This document shows positions 1 through 8,222 of a DNA stretch of 40,214 nt, in pieces. Under the pieces are notes generated by a model. That model was given only the letters and a program-made list of their open reading frames with translations, did not search any database and had not been told where the DNA came from. The translations under genes were made by a program, and so were the position numbers. Source of the DNA: Bacteroidales bacterium (GTDB taxonomy: Bacteria > Bacteroidota > Bacteroidia > Bacteroidales > JAIPAP01); NCBI GenBank assembly GCA_021740045.1, contig JAIPAP010000027.1, positions 1 to 40,214 on the forward strand, read 5' to 3'. The first letter of the stretch is position 1, and each line of letters begins with the position of its first letter.

Positions 1-2
1 AT

Positions 3-1136
3 CAAAAGTATTTTAATTACGCTACCGGACTTCGGATGGTGGATGATAAAAAATGGGAACACTTGTTTGGCTTTCCCAAGCGGAACCCTACCGATGAACT
101 AAAGCAGCATCATTGCAACCTGGGTCTTGCCATACAAATGGTAACCGAAGAGGTTGTGATCAAGATGGCCGAAGAAGCCAAACGGATGACCGGCGCCGAA
201 AACATATGCCTTTCGGGTGGTGTAGCCCTTAATTGTGTAGCCAACGGAAAATTGCAAAATACCGGCGTTTTCAAAAATATGTTTATCCAACCCGCCTCGG
301 GTGATGCAGGAGGATCGGTTGGAGCTGCCTTTGCAGCTTACCATGAATATTTTGGCAAGAAACGGATCATTCCCGATGCTCTTGATAATATGAAAGGCGC
401 TTTGCTGGGCCCGGCATTTACCGATAAAGATGCAGAACGCATGGCCATGCAGTTTAAAGCCCCGTGGCACCGGTATGATAAGTTTGACGAGCTGGCCGAT
501 GCGGTAACCGATTTTATCAATCAGGGCAATGTGATCGGCTGGATGCAGGGGCGTATGGAATTCGGACCACGGGCATTGGGAAATCGTAGCATTCTGGGCG
601 ATGCCCGTAACCCCGAAATGCAAAAACGGCTTAATCTCAAGATCAAATACCGGGAATCGTTCAGGCCTTTTGCACCTTCGGTACTGGCGGAAGAAGCACC
701 CAACTTTTTTGAGATGAAAAGTCATTCACCTTATATGATATTGGTGCAAAATGTGGTAAAATCAAGAAGAAACAAGCTTCCCGAAGATTATCACAATTAC
801 GAGGTGAGAGATAAACTTTATTACCAGCGCTCGGATGTTCCGGCAATCACGCATATCGACTTCTCAGCGCGGATACAAACAGTCCATAAGGATGTTAACC
901 CTCGTTACTGGAAGCTTATCGACACCTTCAGACAAAAAACGGGATACGGAATTATTGTGAATACCAGCTTTAATGTACGGGGTGAACCCATTGTATGTAC
1001 ACCCGAAGACGCCTATCGGTGCTTTATGCGCACCGACATGGATTACCTGGTGATCAATAATTATCTGTTTATTAAAAAAGAACAGCCCGAGTGGCAGGAA
1101 AAGAAAAAATGGCAGGAAGATTTTGTACTGGATTAA
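3..1136 (+). CDS. Carbamoyltransferase, NodU/CmcH/SxtI type, 5'-truncated by window edge
   Basis: The frame is open to the left edge, so the N-terminal part lies outside; about 377 residues are visible, against roughly 550-620 in the family. Counting from the first ATG at 36, residues 59-72 carry SGGVALNCVANGKL, the end of the Kae1-like ATP-binding fold, and residues 172-187 carry GRMEFGPRALGNRSIL, typical of the C-terminal carbamoyltransferase domain. Known family members move carbamoyl groups from carbamoyl phosphate to hydroxyls of sugars or secondary metabolites. Among glycosyltransferases, carbamoylation of a polysaccharide sugar is the likeliest role (inference). SxtJ and DUF5989 partners occur 5-6 kb downstream. 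The ATG at 36 is internal, because the upstream in-frame codons read like family sequence (KYFNYATGLR). cysQ starts 9 bp after the stop. Confidence 0.93.
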   Translation, partial: QKYFNYATGLRMVDDKKWEHLFGFPKRNPTDELKQHHCNLGLAIQMVTEEVVIKMAEEAKRMTGAENICLSGGVALNCVANGKLQNTGVFKNMFIQPASGDAGGSVGAAFAAYHEYFGKKRIIPDALDNMKGALLGPAFTDKDAERMAMQFKAPWHRYDKFDELADAVTDFINQGNVIGWMQGRMEFGPRALGNRSILGDARNPEMQKRLNLKIKYRESFRPFAPSVLAEEAPNFFEMKSHSPYMILVQNVVKSRRNKLPEDYHNYEVRDKLYYQRSDVPAITHIDFSARIQTVHKDVNPRYWKLIDTFRQKTGYGIIVNTSFNVRGEPIVCTPEDAYRCFMRTDMDYLVINNYLFIKKEQPEWQEKKKWQEDFVLD

Positions 1137-1145
1137 ACGAAAACT

Positions 1146-1955
1146 ATGCAAAACATCAAAGAGTTAACCTTTCAGGCAATAAATACGGCCATTGGAGCCG
1201 GTAAGGAAATATTAAAGGTATATAGTTCGGAATATGAGGTGGAGCAAAAGGCTGATGACAGCCCGCTGACCACAGCTGATAAAAAAGCCCACGATTATAT
1301 CTTCGAAAATCTTCAGTCGACGGAGATACCCATGCTAAGCGAAGAGGGTAAGGACATTGAATACACCGAGCGTTCAGTATGGAAAAAGTTTTGGCTGGTC
1401 GATCCCCTGGACGGCACCAAGGAATTTATTAAAAGAAATGGCGAATTTACCGTAAACATTGCATTGGTAGAGGATCAAAAACCCATTGCCGGGATAATTT
1501 ATATACCGGTACTCGATGTACTTTATTTCGGGGCAAAAGGTCTTGGTTCATTTAAAACCGAAGGGGCATCGCGCCTGGCAAACAAAAAAGCGCCCCTTGA
1601 GGATATTATCCTGGTATCACATCAATTACCATTATTAAGCAGTACCGATAAATATGTGGTGGTGGGAAGCCGCTCGCATATGTCGCCCGAAACCGAGGCT
1701 TTTATCAATAAGATCAGGGAAGAAAAGGGCGAAATTGAGATCGCTTCCAGGGGCAGTTCACTCAAATTCTGTATGATAGCCGAAGGCAAAGCCCAGATAT
1801 ATCCCCGTTTCGCTCCCACCATGGAATGGGATACCGCCGCCGGGCAAGCGATTGTTGAGCAGGCGGGAGGAAAGGTAATGCAATCGAAAAATAATCAGCA
1901 ACTCATTTATAATAAGGAAGAGTTGCGAAATCCTTGGTTTATAGTGGAACGATAA
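1146..1955 (+). CDS. cysQ: 3'(2'),5'-bisphosphate nucleotidase CysQ
   Basis: Inositol-monophosphatase superfamily protein of 269 residues, the usual size. The metal-binding signature is complete: TTADKKAHD near residue 45, LSEEG at 64-68, WLVDPLDGTKEF at 83-94 (D86, D89, G90, T91) and EWDTAAG with D229. CysQ hydrolyses 3'-phosphoadenosine 5'-phosphate (PAP), the by-product of PAPS use in sulfate assimilation or sulfotransfer, in the cytoplasm. The position directly after the carbamoyltransferase (9 bp gap) and before the glycosyltransferases (9 bp gap) suggests co-transcription with the polysaccharide genes. That could mean that sulfation occurs nearby, but no sulfotransferase or PAPS-synthesis gene is visible. 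Another member of the IMPase superfamily is possible but less likely given the WLVDPLDGTKEF form. Confidence 0.9.
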   Translation: MQNIKELTFQAINTAIGAGKEILKVYSSEYEVEQKADDSPLTTADKKAHDYIFENLQSTEIPMLSEEGKDIEYTERSVWKKFWLVDPLDGTKEFIKRNGEFTVNIALVEDQKPIAGIIYIPVLDVLYFGAKGLGSFKTEGASRLANKKAPLEDIILVSHQLPLLSSTDKYVVVGSRSHMSPETEAFINKIREEKGEIEIASRGSSLKFCMIAEGKAQIYPRFAPTMEWDTAAGQAIVEQAGGKVMQSKNNQQLIYNKEELRNPWFIVER

Positions 1956-1964
1956 ACGGATGGA

Positions 1965-2930
1965 ATGGAAGAGAAACAAGGACAGTACCGGTTAAAACCG
2001 CTGGTATCAATTGTAACGGTAACTTATGATCACATGGATGTAACGGCCGACATGTTACGGTCGCTCGAAAAGCTGACTTACCCGGCCACCGAAGTGATTG
2101 TTGTTGATAACGCCTCTCCCAACGAAGATCCACAGGTTCTGAAAGATCAGTTTCCGGCTGTTTCACTTATCAAAAACAAAGAAAATGTGGGCTTTGCCGG
2201 TGCCAACAACATCGGCATTCAAAAAGCCAATGGAAAGTATGTGCTTCTGTTGAATAATGACACTGAAGTGGAGCCGGAATTTCTGGAGCCATTGGTAAAT
2301 AAGCTGGAGCATAATCCCGATATCGGGGCAGTAAGTCCGAAGATCAAGTTTTATCACATGCCAAACCGGCTTCAATATGCCGGACTTACACATATACATC
2401 CCTATACCATTCGCAGCCGCGGCATCGGCTTTAATAAAGTGGATAAAGGGCAATACGAGGAAGATCGACTTACAGCCTATGCGCATGGCGCTTGTATGAT
2501 GGTAAGGGTGGAGGTGGCCAAAAAACTCGGCTTAATGTCGAATGCATTCTTCCTGTATTATGAAGAACTCGACTGGGGCTTTCGCATCCGGCAAGCCGGT
2601 TACAAGATCTATTATGTGCATAACTCAATAATCTATCATAAAGAGTCGGTTTCAACCGGTAAACTGAGCCCGCTCAAAACCTATTATCTCAATCGCAGCC
2701 GCTTGTTGTATATGCGCAGAAATGTGAATGGGTTTCAATTATTTGTGAGTGTTCTTTTCCAGTTGTTTTTGTCCTTCCCGAAAAACACCATGGTTTATTT
2801 ATTCCAACGACGTATCGATTTGTTAAAGGCCTATTGGCATGCCCTGGGGTGGCACATTAAAAACATAGGAAACAGCGAAATTCATCATAGCCCCGCATTT
2901 GATGAACCGCTCGAATTTAAACGGATTTAA
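1965..2930 (+). CDS. Family 2 glycosyltransferase (rhamnosyltransferase-like), copy 1
   Basis: GT-A glycosyltransferase of 321 residues. It opens with VSIVTVTYDH (14-23), then VIVVDNASP with D48, NVGFAGANN (74-82) and LLLNNDTEV with N97-N98-D99, the DXD-like nucleotide-sugar/metal site. FLYYEELDW (196-204) holds the probable catalytic acidic residues. This pattern is shared with WbbL-like rhamnosyl- and other deoxysugar transferases. The hydrophobic C-terminal stretch around 250-275 (FQLFVSVLFQLFLSF) probably associates with the inner membrane. The start follows cysQ by 9 bp and the next gene is a close paralogue 17 bp downstream, so the pair looks like a tandem duplication. Donor and acceptor cannot be told from sequence. 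Confidence 0.93.
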   Translation: MEEKQGQYRLKPLVSIVTVTYDHMDVTADMLRSLEKLTYPATEVIVVDNASPNEDPQVLKDQFPAVSLIKNKENVGFAGANNIGIQKANGKYVLLLNNDTEVEPEFLEPLVNKLEHNPDIGAVSPKIKFYHMPNRLQYAGLTHIHPYTIRSRGIGFNKVDKGQYEEDRLTAYAHGACMMVRVEVAKKLGLMSNAFFLYYEELDWGFRIRQAGYKIYYVHNSIIYHKESVSTGKLSPLKTYYLNRSRLLYMRRNVNGFQLFVSVLFQLFLSFPKNTMVYLFQRRIDLLKAYWHALGWHIKNIGNSEIHHSPAFDEPLEFKRI

Positions 2931-2947
2931 AAAAAGGGATTTGTTTC

Positions 2948-3883
2948 ATGCAGCAACCTGCACCCCGAAAATATTGGCCATTGGTTTCAATCGTTACGGT
3001 TAATTATAACCATTCCGATGTCACCCTGGAATTGATCGGTTCGCTTTCGCAAATTTCTTACCCCAACATAGAGATTATTGTGGTTGATAACGCTTCACCC
3101 ACCGATGATCCGGGAATTATCAAGCGAACCTATCCCGGGGTGGTACTGGTGCAAAATCCGATTAATTATGGATTTGCTGCCGGAAATAACTTTGGTATCA
3201 TGCGGGCCAGGGGAAAATATGTGTTGCTGCTCAACAACGACACCATGGTTGATAAAGACTTTATGCAACCACTGGTGGAGAAACTGGAAAATAATCCTAA
3301 CATAGGGGCCGTAAGTCCCAAGATCAGGTACTTTCACACCCCGCATATGATACAATATGCCGGCTATACTGCTTTTAATAATATTACCATGCGCAACAGC
3401 GCCATTGGGTCATTCGAAACCGACAGAGGTCAGTACGACATGGATTACCCTACTCCGTATGCCCACGGGGCAGCCATGATGGTACCCATGGAAGTGATCA
3501 AGAAAATCGGGTTAATGTCATACATCTTTTTTCTTTATTACGAAGAGGCCGACTGGTGCGCCCGGATTACCCGAAACGGATATGAAATCTGGTATGTGCA
3601 TAGTTCGCTGGTGTTCCATCGCGAATCAATATCCACCGGCCGGCTCAGTCCCATGAAAATTTATTACCTCAATCGAAATCGCCTTGTTTATATGCGCCGA
3701 AATATCTTTGGTCGCGATTTTATTTATGGCATCTTTTACCAATTGTTTGTCGCCATCCCCAAAAATGCATTCGTGTTTTTTCTGAAGGGAAAAATTAAGC
3801 TTTTTCATGCCTATTACCGGGCTATAGGATGGCATATCAAACATCTGTTTTCAAAAGAAATTCATGAAAATCCAATGCTTTGA
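2948..3883 (+). CDS. Family 2 glycosyltransferase (rhamnosyltransferase-like), copy 2
   Basis: Paralogue of the preceding gene, 311 residues, collinear over its whole length: VSIVTVNYNHSDVT (13-26), VVDNASP with D47, NYGFAAGNN, LLLNNDTMV with N96-N97-D98, and FLYYEEADW for the acidic site. The C-terminal basic/hydrophobic region (NRNRLVYMRRNIFG) also matches copy 1. It probably adds a second sugar, or the same sugar in another linkage, to the growing lipid-linked oligosaccharide on the cytoplasmic face (inference). Shared motifs such as GAVSPKIR, QYAG, AHGA and STGRLSP make recent-to-moderate duplication likely. A 63 bp gap follows, before the membrane GT2. Confidence 0.93.
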   Translation: MQQPAPRKYWPLVSIVTVNYNHSDVTLELIGSLSQISYPNIEIIVVDNASPTDDPGIIKRTYPGVVLVQNPINYGFAAGNNFGIMRARGKYVLLLNNDTMVDKDFMQPLVEKLENNPNIGAVSPKIRYFHTPHMIQYAGYTAFNNITMRNSAIGSFETDRGQYDMDYPTPYAHGAAMMVPMEVIKKIGLMSYIFFLYYEEADWCARITRNGYEIWYVHSSLVFHRESISTGRLSPMKIYYLNRNRLVYMRRNIFGRDFIYGIFYQLFVAIPKNAFVFFLKGKIKLFHAYYRAIGWHIKHLFSKEIHENPML

Positions 3884-3946
3884 GGACTCAAGATGATTTA
3901 TTTATATAAGAATTTGTAATTTAGTATATCAAAACTAGCGAGGGGA

Positions 3947-5116
3947 ATGGAAATGATTATTGACATCATACAATGGGTATTGATCATTTATCTGGGTTTT
4001 TCCACTTTTTACATCTTATTTTTCGGCATTGCCGGGTTATTTCCTTTGCCGCCTTACCGGTATTCAACGGAGAAAAAACTAAAATTTGCCGTTTTAATAC
4101 CCGGTTATAAAGAGGATGCCGTTATTGTTGATGTTGCCCAAGATGCTCTGAACCAGGATTATCCCTCCGAAAATTATGATGTGGTGGTTGTTGCCGATTC
4201 TTTTCAGCCCGCAACCCTGAAGCAACTAAGAGCACTCCCCGTTAAACTCATTGAGGTGAGCTTTGAAAAAAGCACCAAATCGAAAGCCTTGAATAAAGCC
4301 ATGGATCAACTGGGCGACGATTATGACGTAGCAATTGTTCTTGATGCCGATAACTTGATGAAACCCGATTTTATAACCAAGGTAAATGCCGTAATGGCAA
4401 GCGGCATTAAAGCTGTTCAAGGCCATCGGATGGCCAAAAACACCAACACCAATTTTGCTGTATTGGATGCCGTTAGCGAAGAAATCAACAATCATATATT
4501 CAGGAAAGGTCACCGTGTAATTGGGCTGTCCTCGGCGATTATTGGCTCAGGAATGGCCTTCCATTACAAGTTTTTTAAAACACTCATGAAAGAGATAAAA
4601 GCGATAGGCGGATTTGATAAAGAAATTGAACTGCGCATGCTAAGCAATGGTGATGTTATTGAATACCTGCATCATGCCCATGTTTTGGATGAAAAAGTAC
4701 AAAAAGCCGAAGTTTTTCACAAGCAACGTCGCCGATGGCTTTCGGCACAGCTACATTATTTCAGCCTTGATTTTATGAAATCGGTTAAAGCTTTACTTTT
4801 ACATGGAAACATCGATTATTTCAATAAAGCCATACAGTTCATACAGCCTCCACGTGTATTGCTACTCGGCGTTTTGATATTGATCTCGGTATTATCTGTT
4901 ATCTTCAATACACTGTTTTTTACCACCATCTGGTTGGTTATAACCGGGCTTTGCATTTTGGCCTTCTTTTTTTCCATTCCGGGAAATTTTTACACTGTGC
5001 GGACACTTAAAGCCCTTTTAACCCTTCCCTGGGGCATTGTACTGATGTTTTTGTCATTGCTTCGGATCAAAGGTGCAAACCGCTCATTCCTGCATACAAC
5101 ACACGGTGATCATTAA
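3947..5116 (+). CDS. Membrane-associated family 2 glycosyltransferase (processive-like)
   Basis: Protein of 389 residues with an N-terminal membrane segment (about 7-32), a GT-A domain (about 45-270) and two or more C-terminal membrane segments (about 310-375). FAVLIPGYKED (47-57) is the nucleotide-binding strand, VLDADN (131-136) carries DAD, and QRRRW (260-264) is the Q-x-x-R-W signature of hyaluronan-, cellulose- and chitin-synthase-like GT2 enzymes. It is shorter than true cellulose synthases. It may initiate or extend a chain at the inner membrane (inference). Start choice: AGGGG at 3941-3945 lies 7 bases before an in-frame ATG at 3953 but only 1 base before the ATG at 3947, so the protein may begin at residue 3. 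Confidence 0.9.
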   Translation: MEMIIDIIQWVLIIYLGFSTFYILFFGIAGLFPLPPYRYSTEKKLKFAVLIPGYKEDAVIVDVAQDALNQDYPSENYDVVVVADSFQPATLKQLRALPVKLIEVSFEKSTKSKALNKAMDQLGDDYDVAIVLDADNLMKPDFITKVNAVMASGIKAVQGHRMAKNTNTNFAVLDAVSEEINNHIFRKGHRVIGLSSAIIGSGMAFHYKFFKTLMKEIKAIGGFDKEIELRMLSNGDVIEYLHHAHVLDEKVQKAEVFHKQRRRWLSAQLHYFSLDFMKSVKALLLHGNIDYFNKAIQFIQPPRVLLLGVLILISVLSVIFNTLFFTTIWLVITGLCILAFFFSIPGNFYTVRTLKALLTLPWGIVLMFLSLLRIKGANRSFLHTTHGDH

Positions 5117-5133
5117 ATTCCGGTGTAATCAAC

Positions 5134-5152
5134 ATTGTTTTGTTAAAACAAT
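5134..5152. terminator. AT-rich perfect inverted repeat, possible weak terminator or operator
   Basis: ATTGTTTT-GTT-AAAACAAT forms an 8 bp perfect stem with a 3-base loop, 18 bp after the stop of the membrane GT2. No clear T-run follows, so termination would be weak. It lies about 25 bp upstream of a TAatTTTG element (5177-5184) resembling a Bacteroidota -7 box, and about 130 bp before the SGNH gene. It could mark a boundary between two transcription units in the polysaccharide locus. Confidence 0.3.
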
Positions 5153-5285
5153 TACCATTATCTTTGACCCTTTATATAATTTTGGCACTATATTTACATG
5201 GGGCTGGTGGTTTTTAAAAATGAGGGCCAAACATATTGCGTAAAAACATTAGCAAAATCTAAAAAGCTGTAAACAGGGGAGGCTC

Positions 5286-6338
5286 ATGAGAGGACTTAAG
5301 ATATTCATTATCAATGTGATCATTCTAATTCTCATTGATTTTATACTTGGCTTAGTAATCATACCCGATGTACTTGAGTCGGACGACAGTAACCGGGTTA
5401 AACATGAATTTTTTCATCATGGTTTTAAGCCTGATACAAAGGTTCAGCATGCCTGGGCCAATCACAATAAATACACCTTTTTTGTTGATTCCTTGGGACT
5501 TAAAAATGCCCCTGGTCGTCATAACGACCTCACGGCTTCGAATAAACGCCGGATTATGTTCATGGGCGACTCCTTTGTCGAAACCATCGGAATGCCTTAC
5601 CGGGATAGTTTTTTTGGGGTACTGGAAAACAAATACATCAGTAAGGCCAATATAGACCTGATCAATGGCGGTGTGGCCTCCATGTCGCCCAAGCTTTATT
5701 ACCTCCGCTTAAAATATTACCTCGATTACAAGGGAATGGATATTGATGAACTTTTTGTTTTCGTTGATATAAGCGACCCACAGGATGAGATCATGTATAA
5801 AGGCTTTTTACCAAGCGGTTATAACTACAAGCCCAGAGAAAAAGACAATCCCATCATCCAAAGCATACAAGATTATTTAAGGCATCATTCCTTTGTTTAT
5901 TACACCTTGTACCGGATGTACTGGAAATACCGTGATGAACAACGCGATGCACAGTATCCGTGGGATAATAAATACAACGAACGGTTTATTTGGATGGAAA
6001 ATGAATCGGTTTATGAAAACTGGGGACGTGAGGGGCTTCAGTTATGCGAACAAAACATGAAAAAATTGGTTGAACTATGCCGGAATCATGGCATAAACGA
6101 TATACACCTTGTGGTATATCCCTGGCCGTATCACATCGAAAGGGGTAAAACAGATACATTGCATGTGCTGTTTTGGAAGAAATTTGCCCGGGATCACGGA
6201 CTGGATTTTATTAATTTTTATCCGCTTTTTATCGAAGAGTTGGATAATCCGGTAAAAAAATATTACATACCTGATGATATGCACTGGAATAAACAGGGTC
6301 ATCAGTTAATTGCAAAAGAATTGGCAAAACACTTATAA
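5286..6338 (+). CDS. Membrane-anchored SGNH/GDSL hydrolase-like protein
   Basis: Protein of 350 residues with one N-terminal membrane segment (about 5-27), so the rest is probably periplasmic. MFMGDSFVE (91-99) contains the GDS block with candidate nucleophile S96. Near the C-terminus DDMHWNKQGH places the D-x-x-H pair at D330/H333. This matches SGNH-hydrolase folds that act as O-acetyl esterases or, in polysaccharide loci, as acyl-transfer partners (AlgX/AlgJ-like). Its place immediately before DUF5989 and SxtJ proteins suggests a joint function in modifying the carbohydrate (inference). GGGGAGG at 5276-5282 lies upstream of the ATG. Only 2 bp separate the stop from the DUF5989 ATG. Substrate unknown. 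Confidence 0.8.
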   Translation: MRGLKIFIINVIILILIDFILGLVIIPDVLESDDSNRVKHEFFHHGFKPDTKVQHAWANHNKYTFFVDSLGLKNAPGRHNDLTASNKRRIMFMGDSFVETIGMPYRDSFFGVLENKYISKANIDLINGGVASMSPKLYYLRLKYYLDYKGMDIDELFVFVDISDPQDEIMYKGFLPSGYNYKPREKDNPIIQSIQDYLRHHSFVYYTLYRMYWKYRDEQRDAQYPWDNKYNERFIWMENESVYENWGREGLQLCEQNMKKLVELCRNHGINDIHLVVYPWPYHIERGKTDTLHVLFWKKFARDHGLDFINFYPLFIEELDNPVKKYYIPDDMHWNKQGHQLIAKELAKHL

Positions 6339-6340
6339 CC

Positions 6341-6490
6341 ATGGATACACTTAAAGATATTTTTAAGTTTTTAAAAGCACGCAGAAAATACTGGCTGGCT
6401 CCGGTCATAATCATATTACTTCTGCTTGGACTCCTCCTGGTATTTGCCGGAGGTTCGGCCGTAGCTCCGTTTATTTATACGTTGTTTTAA
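6341..6490 (+). CDS. DUF5989 family small membrane protein
   Basis: Short ORF of 49 codons that is easily missed. It begins MDTLKDIFKFLKARRKYW, continues with a single membrane helix (about 20-40, rich in I, L and V), and ends GSAVAPFIYTLF. The basic amphipathic N-terminus, one helix and the terminal APFIYTLF block match DUF5989, a family I know to accompany SxtJ-like proteins and carbamoyltransferases in polysaccharide and natural-product loci. The ATG lies 2 bp after the SGNH stop and the SxtJ ATG follows 13 bp after the stop, so all three are probably translated from one message. The molecular role is not established. It may be a small subunit of a membrane complex with SxtJ (inference). 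Confidence 0.88.
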   Translation: MDTLKDIFKFLKARRKYWLAPVIIILLLLGLLLVFAGGSAVAPFIYTLF

Positions 6491-6503
6491 CTAATGATGG
6501 CTT

Positions 6504-6869
6504 ATGATGATTGAACGTAAAAAATCGCTCGAAACCATTATCGTCCTCATGGGCGCATTACTGGTATTCTATTTTATATTTGAACTGGAGGTGCTTCTTT
6601 ATATTGGTTTGGGTTTGGCCGTGCTGAGTATCATCTCGGGCTGGCTTACCGATCGCTTGGCTTGGCTGTGGCTCAAATTGGCCGAAGGTATTGGATACGT
6701 GATGTCAAGGATATTGTTAACCCTTATATTTTATATTTTCCTTACTCCTTTGGCCTTGCTTTCGCGATTATTCACCAAGGACCACCTGCAGCTTAAGGGA
6801 AAACAACCCTCATATTTCGTGGAACGAAATCAAAAATACAAAGCCGAAGATATGGAAAACGTGTGGTAA
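6504..6869 (+). CDS. SxtJ-like membrane protein
   Basis: Protein of 121 residues with two or three membrane stretches: about 10-32 (LETIIVLMGALLVFYFIFEL), 31-50 and 63-88. The C-terminal tail is cytosolic-looking and charged, with FVERNQKYKAEDMENVW at the end. Size, topology and the terminal K-x-E-D-M-x-N-x-W motif match the SxtJ family, named from the cyanobacterial saxitoxin cluster where it sits beside the carbamoyltransferase SxtI. Here it follows DUF5989 by 13 bp, and a carbamoyltransferase starts the window. Its function is unknown; a role in supporting carbamoyl or acyl transfer at the membrane is inference. The gap of 193 bp that follows holds no recognised gene and probably contains a promoter for the next genes. 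Confidence 0.85.
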   Translation: MMIERKKSLETIIVLMGALLVFYFIFELEVLLYIGLGLAVLSIISGWLTDRLAWLWLKLAEGIGYVMSRILLTLIFYIFLTPLALLSRLFTKDHLQLKGKQPSYFVERNQKYKAEDMENVW

Positions 6870-7062
6870 ATCGACTGCCATAATTTATATACCGGGTAAA
6901 TATCCATAATATTGCGGGTTACAAATAAATTTTTGTAGCTTTATGCCAAATAAAAGTGCATCTTTGAAATAAGAAGCAAAAGAACGTATGATGAACAGCA
7001 TAACTAACTGTTGATCAAAATCTTGTGAAACTGATGCATTTTATTTGAAAAACAGCCTGATT

Positions 7063-8214
7063 ATGAAAATTGGTATTGAGGGACAACGCTTATTCAGGGT
7101 CAGAAAGCATGGAATGGACATGGTAGCGCTGGAATTGATCCGTAACCTGCAAAAAATCGATCACGAAAATGAATATGTGATCTTCGTAAGTCCCGACGAA
7201 GACAAGTGTCTCCGGGAAACCGGTAATTTCAAGATCAGGGAGCTTGCCGGTGGAGCATATCCCTGGTGGGAACAGTTTGCCTTACCCAAGGCTGCCCGTA
7301 AAGAGGGCTGCGATATCCTGCATTGCACCAGCAACACTGCCCCTGTAAATTCAAAAACCCCGCTGGTTATTACCTTGCATGATATCATTTATCTTGAAAG
7401 CCTCGGCATTTTTAAGAAAGCCGGGACCTGGTATCAGAAACTGGGGAATCTTTACCGCAGGCTTGTGGTTCCGCCCGTAGTGAAACGTAGTAAAAAGATC
7501 ATAACCGTTTCGCATTACGAAAAACACCGTATTGCCGATTTCTTCGGATTTAAAAACAGTAAACTCGAAGCGGTTTACAATGGGGTAGGCGAAAAGTTCA
7601 AAAAAATCCATAATGAGAACCTGCTCGATGAGATCAAAAACAAGTATCACCTTCCGGAACGTTTTATCTTCTTCCTGGGCAATACCGATCCGAAAAAGAA
7701 TACACCAGGTGTTCTCAAAGCATTTTCGGCCCTCATAAAGGAATTGGATAAAAAGATACCCTTGGTATTACTCGATTTCGACGAAGACGACCTCGACCGC
7801 GTCCTCGATGATATTAATGATCCTGATTTAAAAGAACATATCATTTTAACCGGATACGTAATTAACAAAGACCTCCCGGCCATATACAACCTTAGTGAGC
7901 TTTTCCTCTATCCCTCGCTTCGCGAAAGTTTTGGTATACCTATACTGGAGGCTATGTCGTGTGGAACACCGGTAATTACCTCCAACACCTCCTCAATGCC
8001 CGAGGTGGCAGGCGATGCCGGAATGATCGTTGATCCGTATGATCCTCCTCAAATCAAAGAAGCTATCTTACGTTTGCTAAACGATAATAAATTGAAAGAA
8101 AACTTGATCAGCAAAGGCTATGAACAAGCGGCCAAGTTTTCCTGGGCAAATATGGCCCGTGATGTCTTAAATATTTATAAAAGCGTATATCAAGGGATTC
8201 AACAAAACAAATAA
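7063..8214 (+). CDS. Family 4 (GT-B) glycosyltransferase
   Basis: Protein of 383 residues from the ATG at 7063; an in-frame TTG at 7045 gives six extra residues but is less likely, because MKIGIEGQRL fits the normal first strand of the family. The C-terminal domain carries LGNTDPKKN (donor-binding loop) and ESFGIPILEAMSCGTPV, the E-x7-E motif of GT4 enzymes (E288/E296). Retaining GT4 enzymes transfer sugars from nucleotide donors such as GDP-mannose; the exact sugar cannot be read. It acts on the cytoplasmic side. The next gene starts 8 bp after the stop, so it heads a run of six tightly packed genes ending at 13278. Confidence 0.93.
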   Translation: MKIGIEGQRLFRVRKHGMDMVALELIRNLQKIDHENEYVIFVSPDEDKCLRETGNFKIRELAGGAYPWWEQFALPKAARKEGCDILHCTSNTAPVNSKTPLVITLHDIIYLESLGIFKKAGTWYQKLGNLYRRLVVPPVVKRSKKIITVSHYEKHRIADFFGFKNSKLEAVYNGVGEKFKKIHNENLLDEIKNKYHLPERFIFFLGNTDPKKNTPGVLKAFSALIKELDKKIPLVLLDFDEDDLDRVLDDINDPDLKEHIILTGYVINKDLPAIYNLSELFLYPSLRESFGIPILEAMSCGTPVITSNTSSMPEVAGDAGMIVDPYDPPQIKEAILRLLNDNKLKENLISKGYEQAAKFSWANMARDVLNIYKSVYQGIQQNK

Positions 8215-8222
8215 TCAGGCGT

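Noticed and set aside
99-725. Minus-strand frame of 208 codons
   Set aside because: Opposite the carbamoyltransferase, which has all its conserved blocks.
7045-7062. TTG start giving six extra residues on the GT4 protein
   Set aside because: The ATG at 7063 matches the usual start of the family (MKIGIEG).
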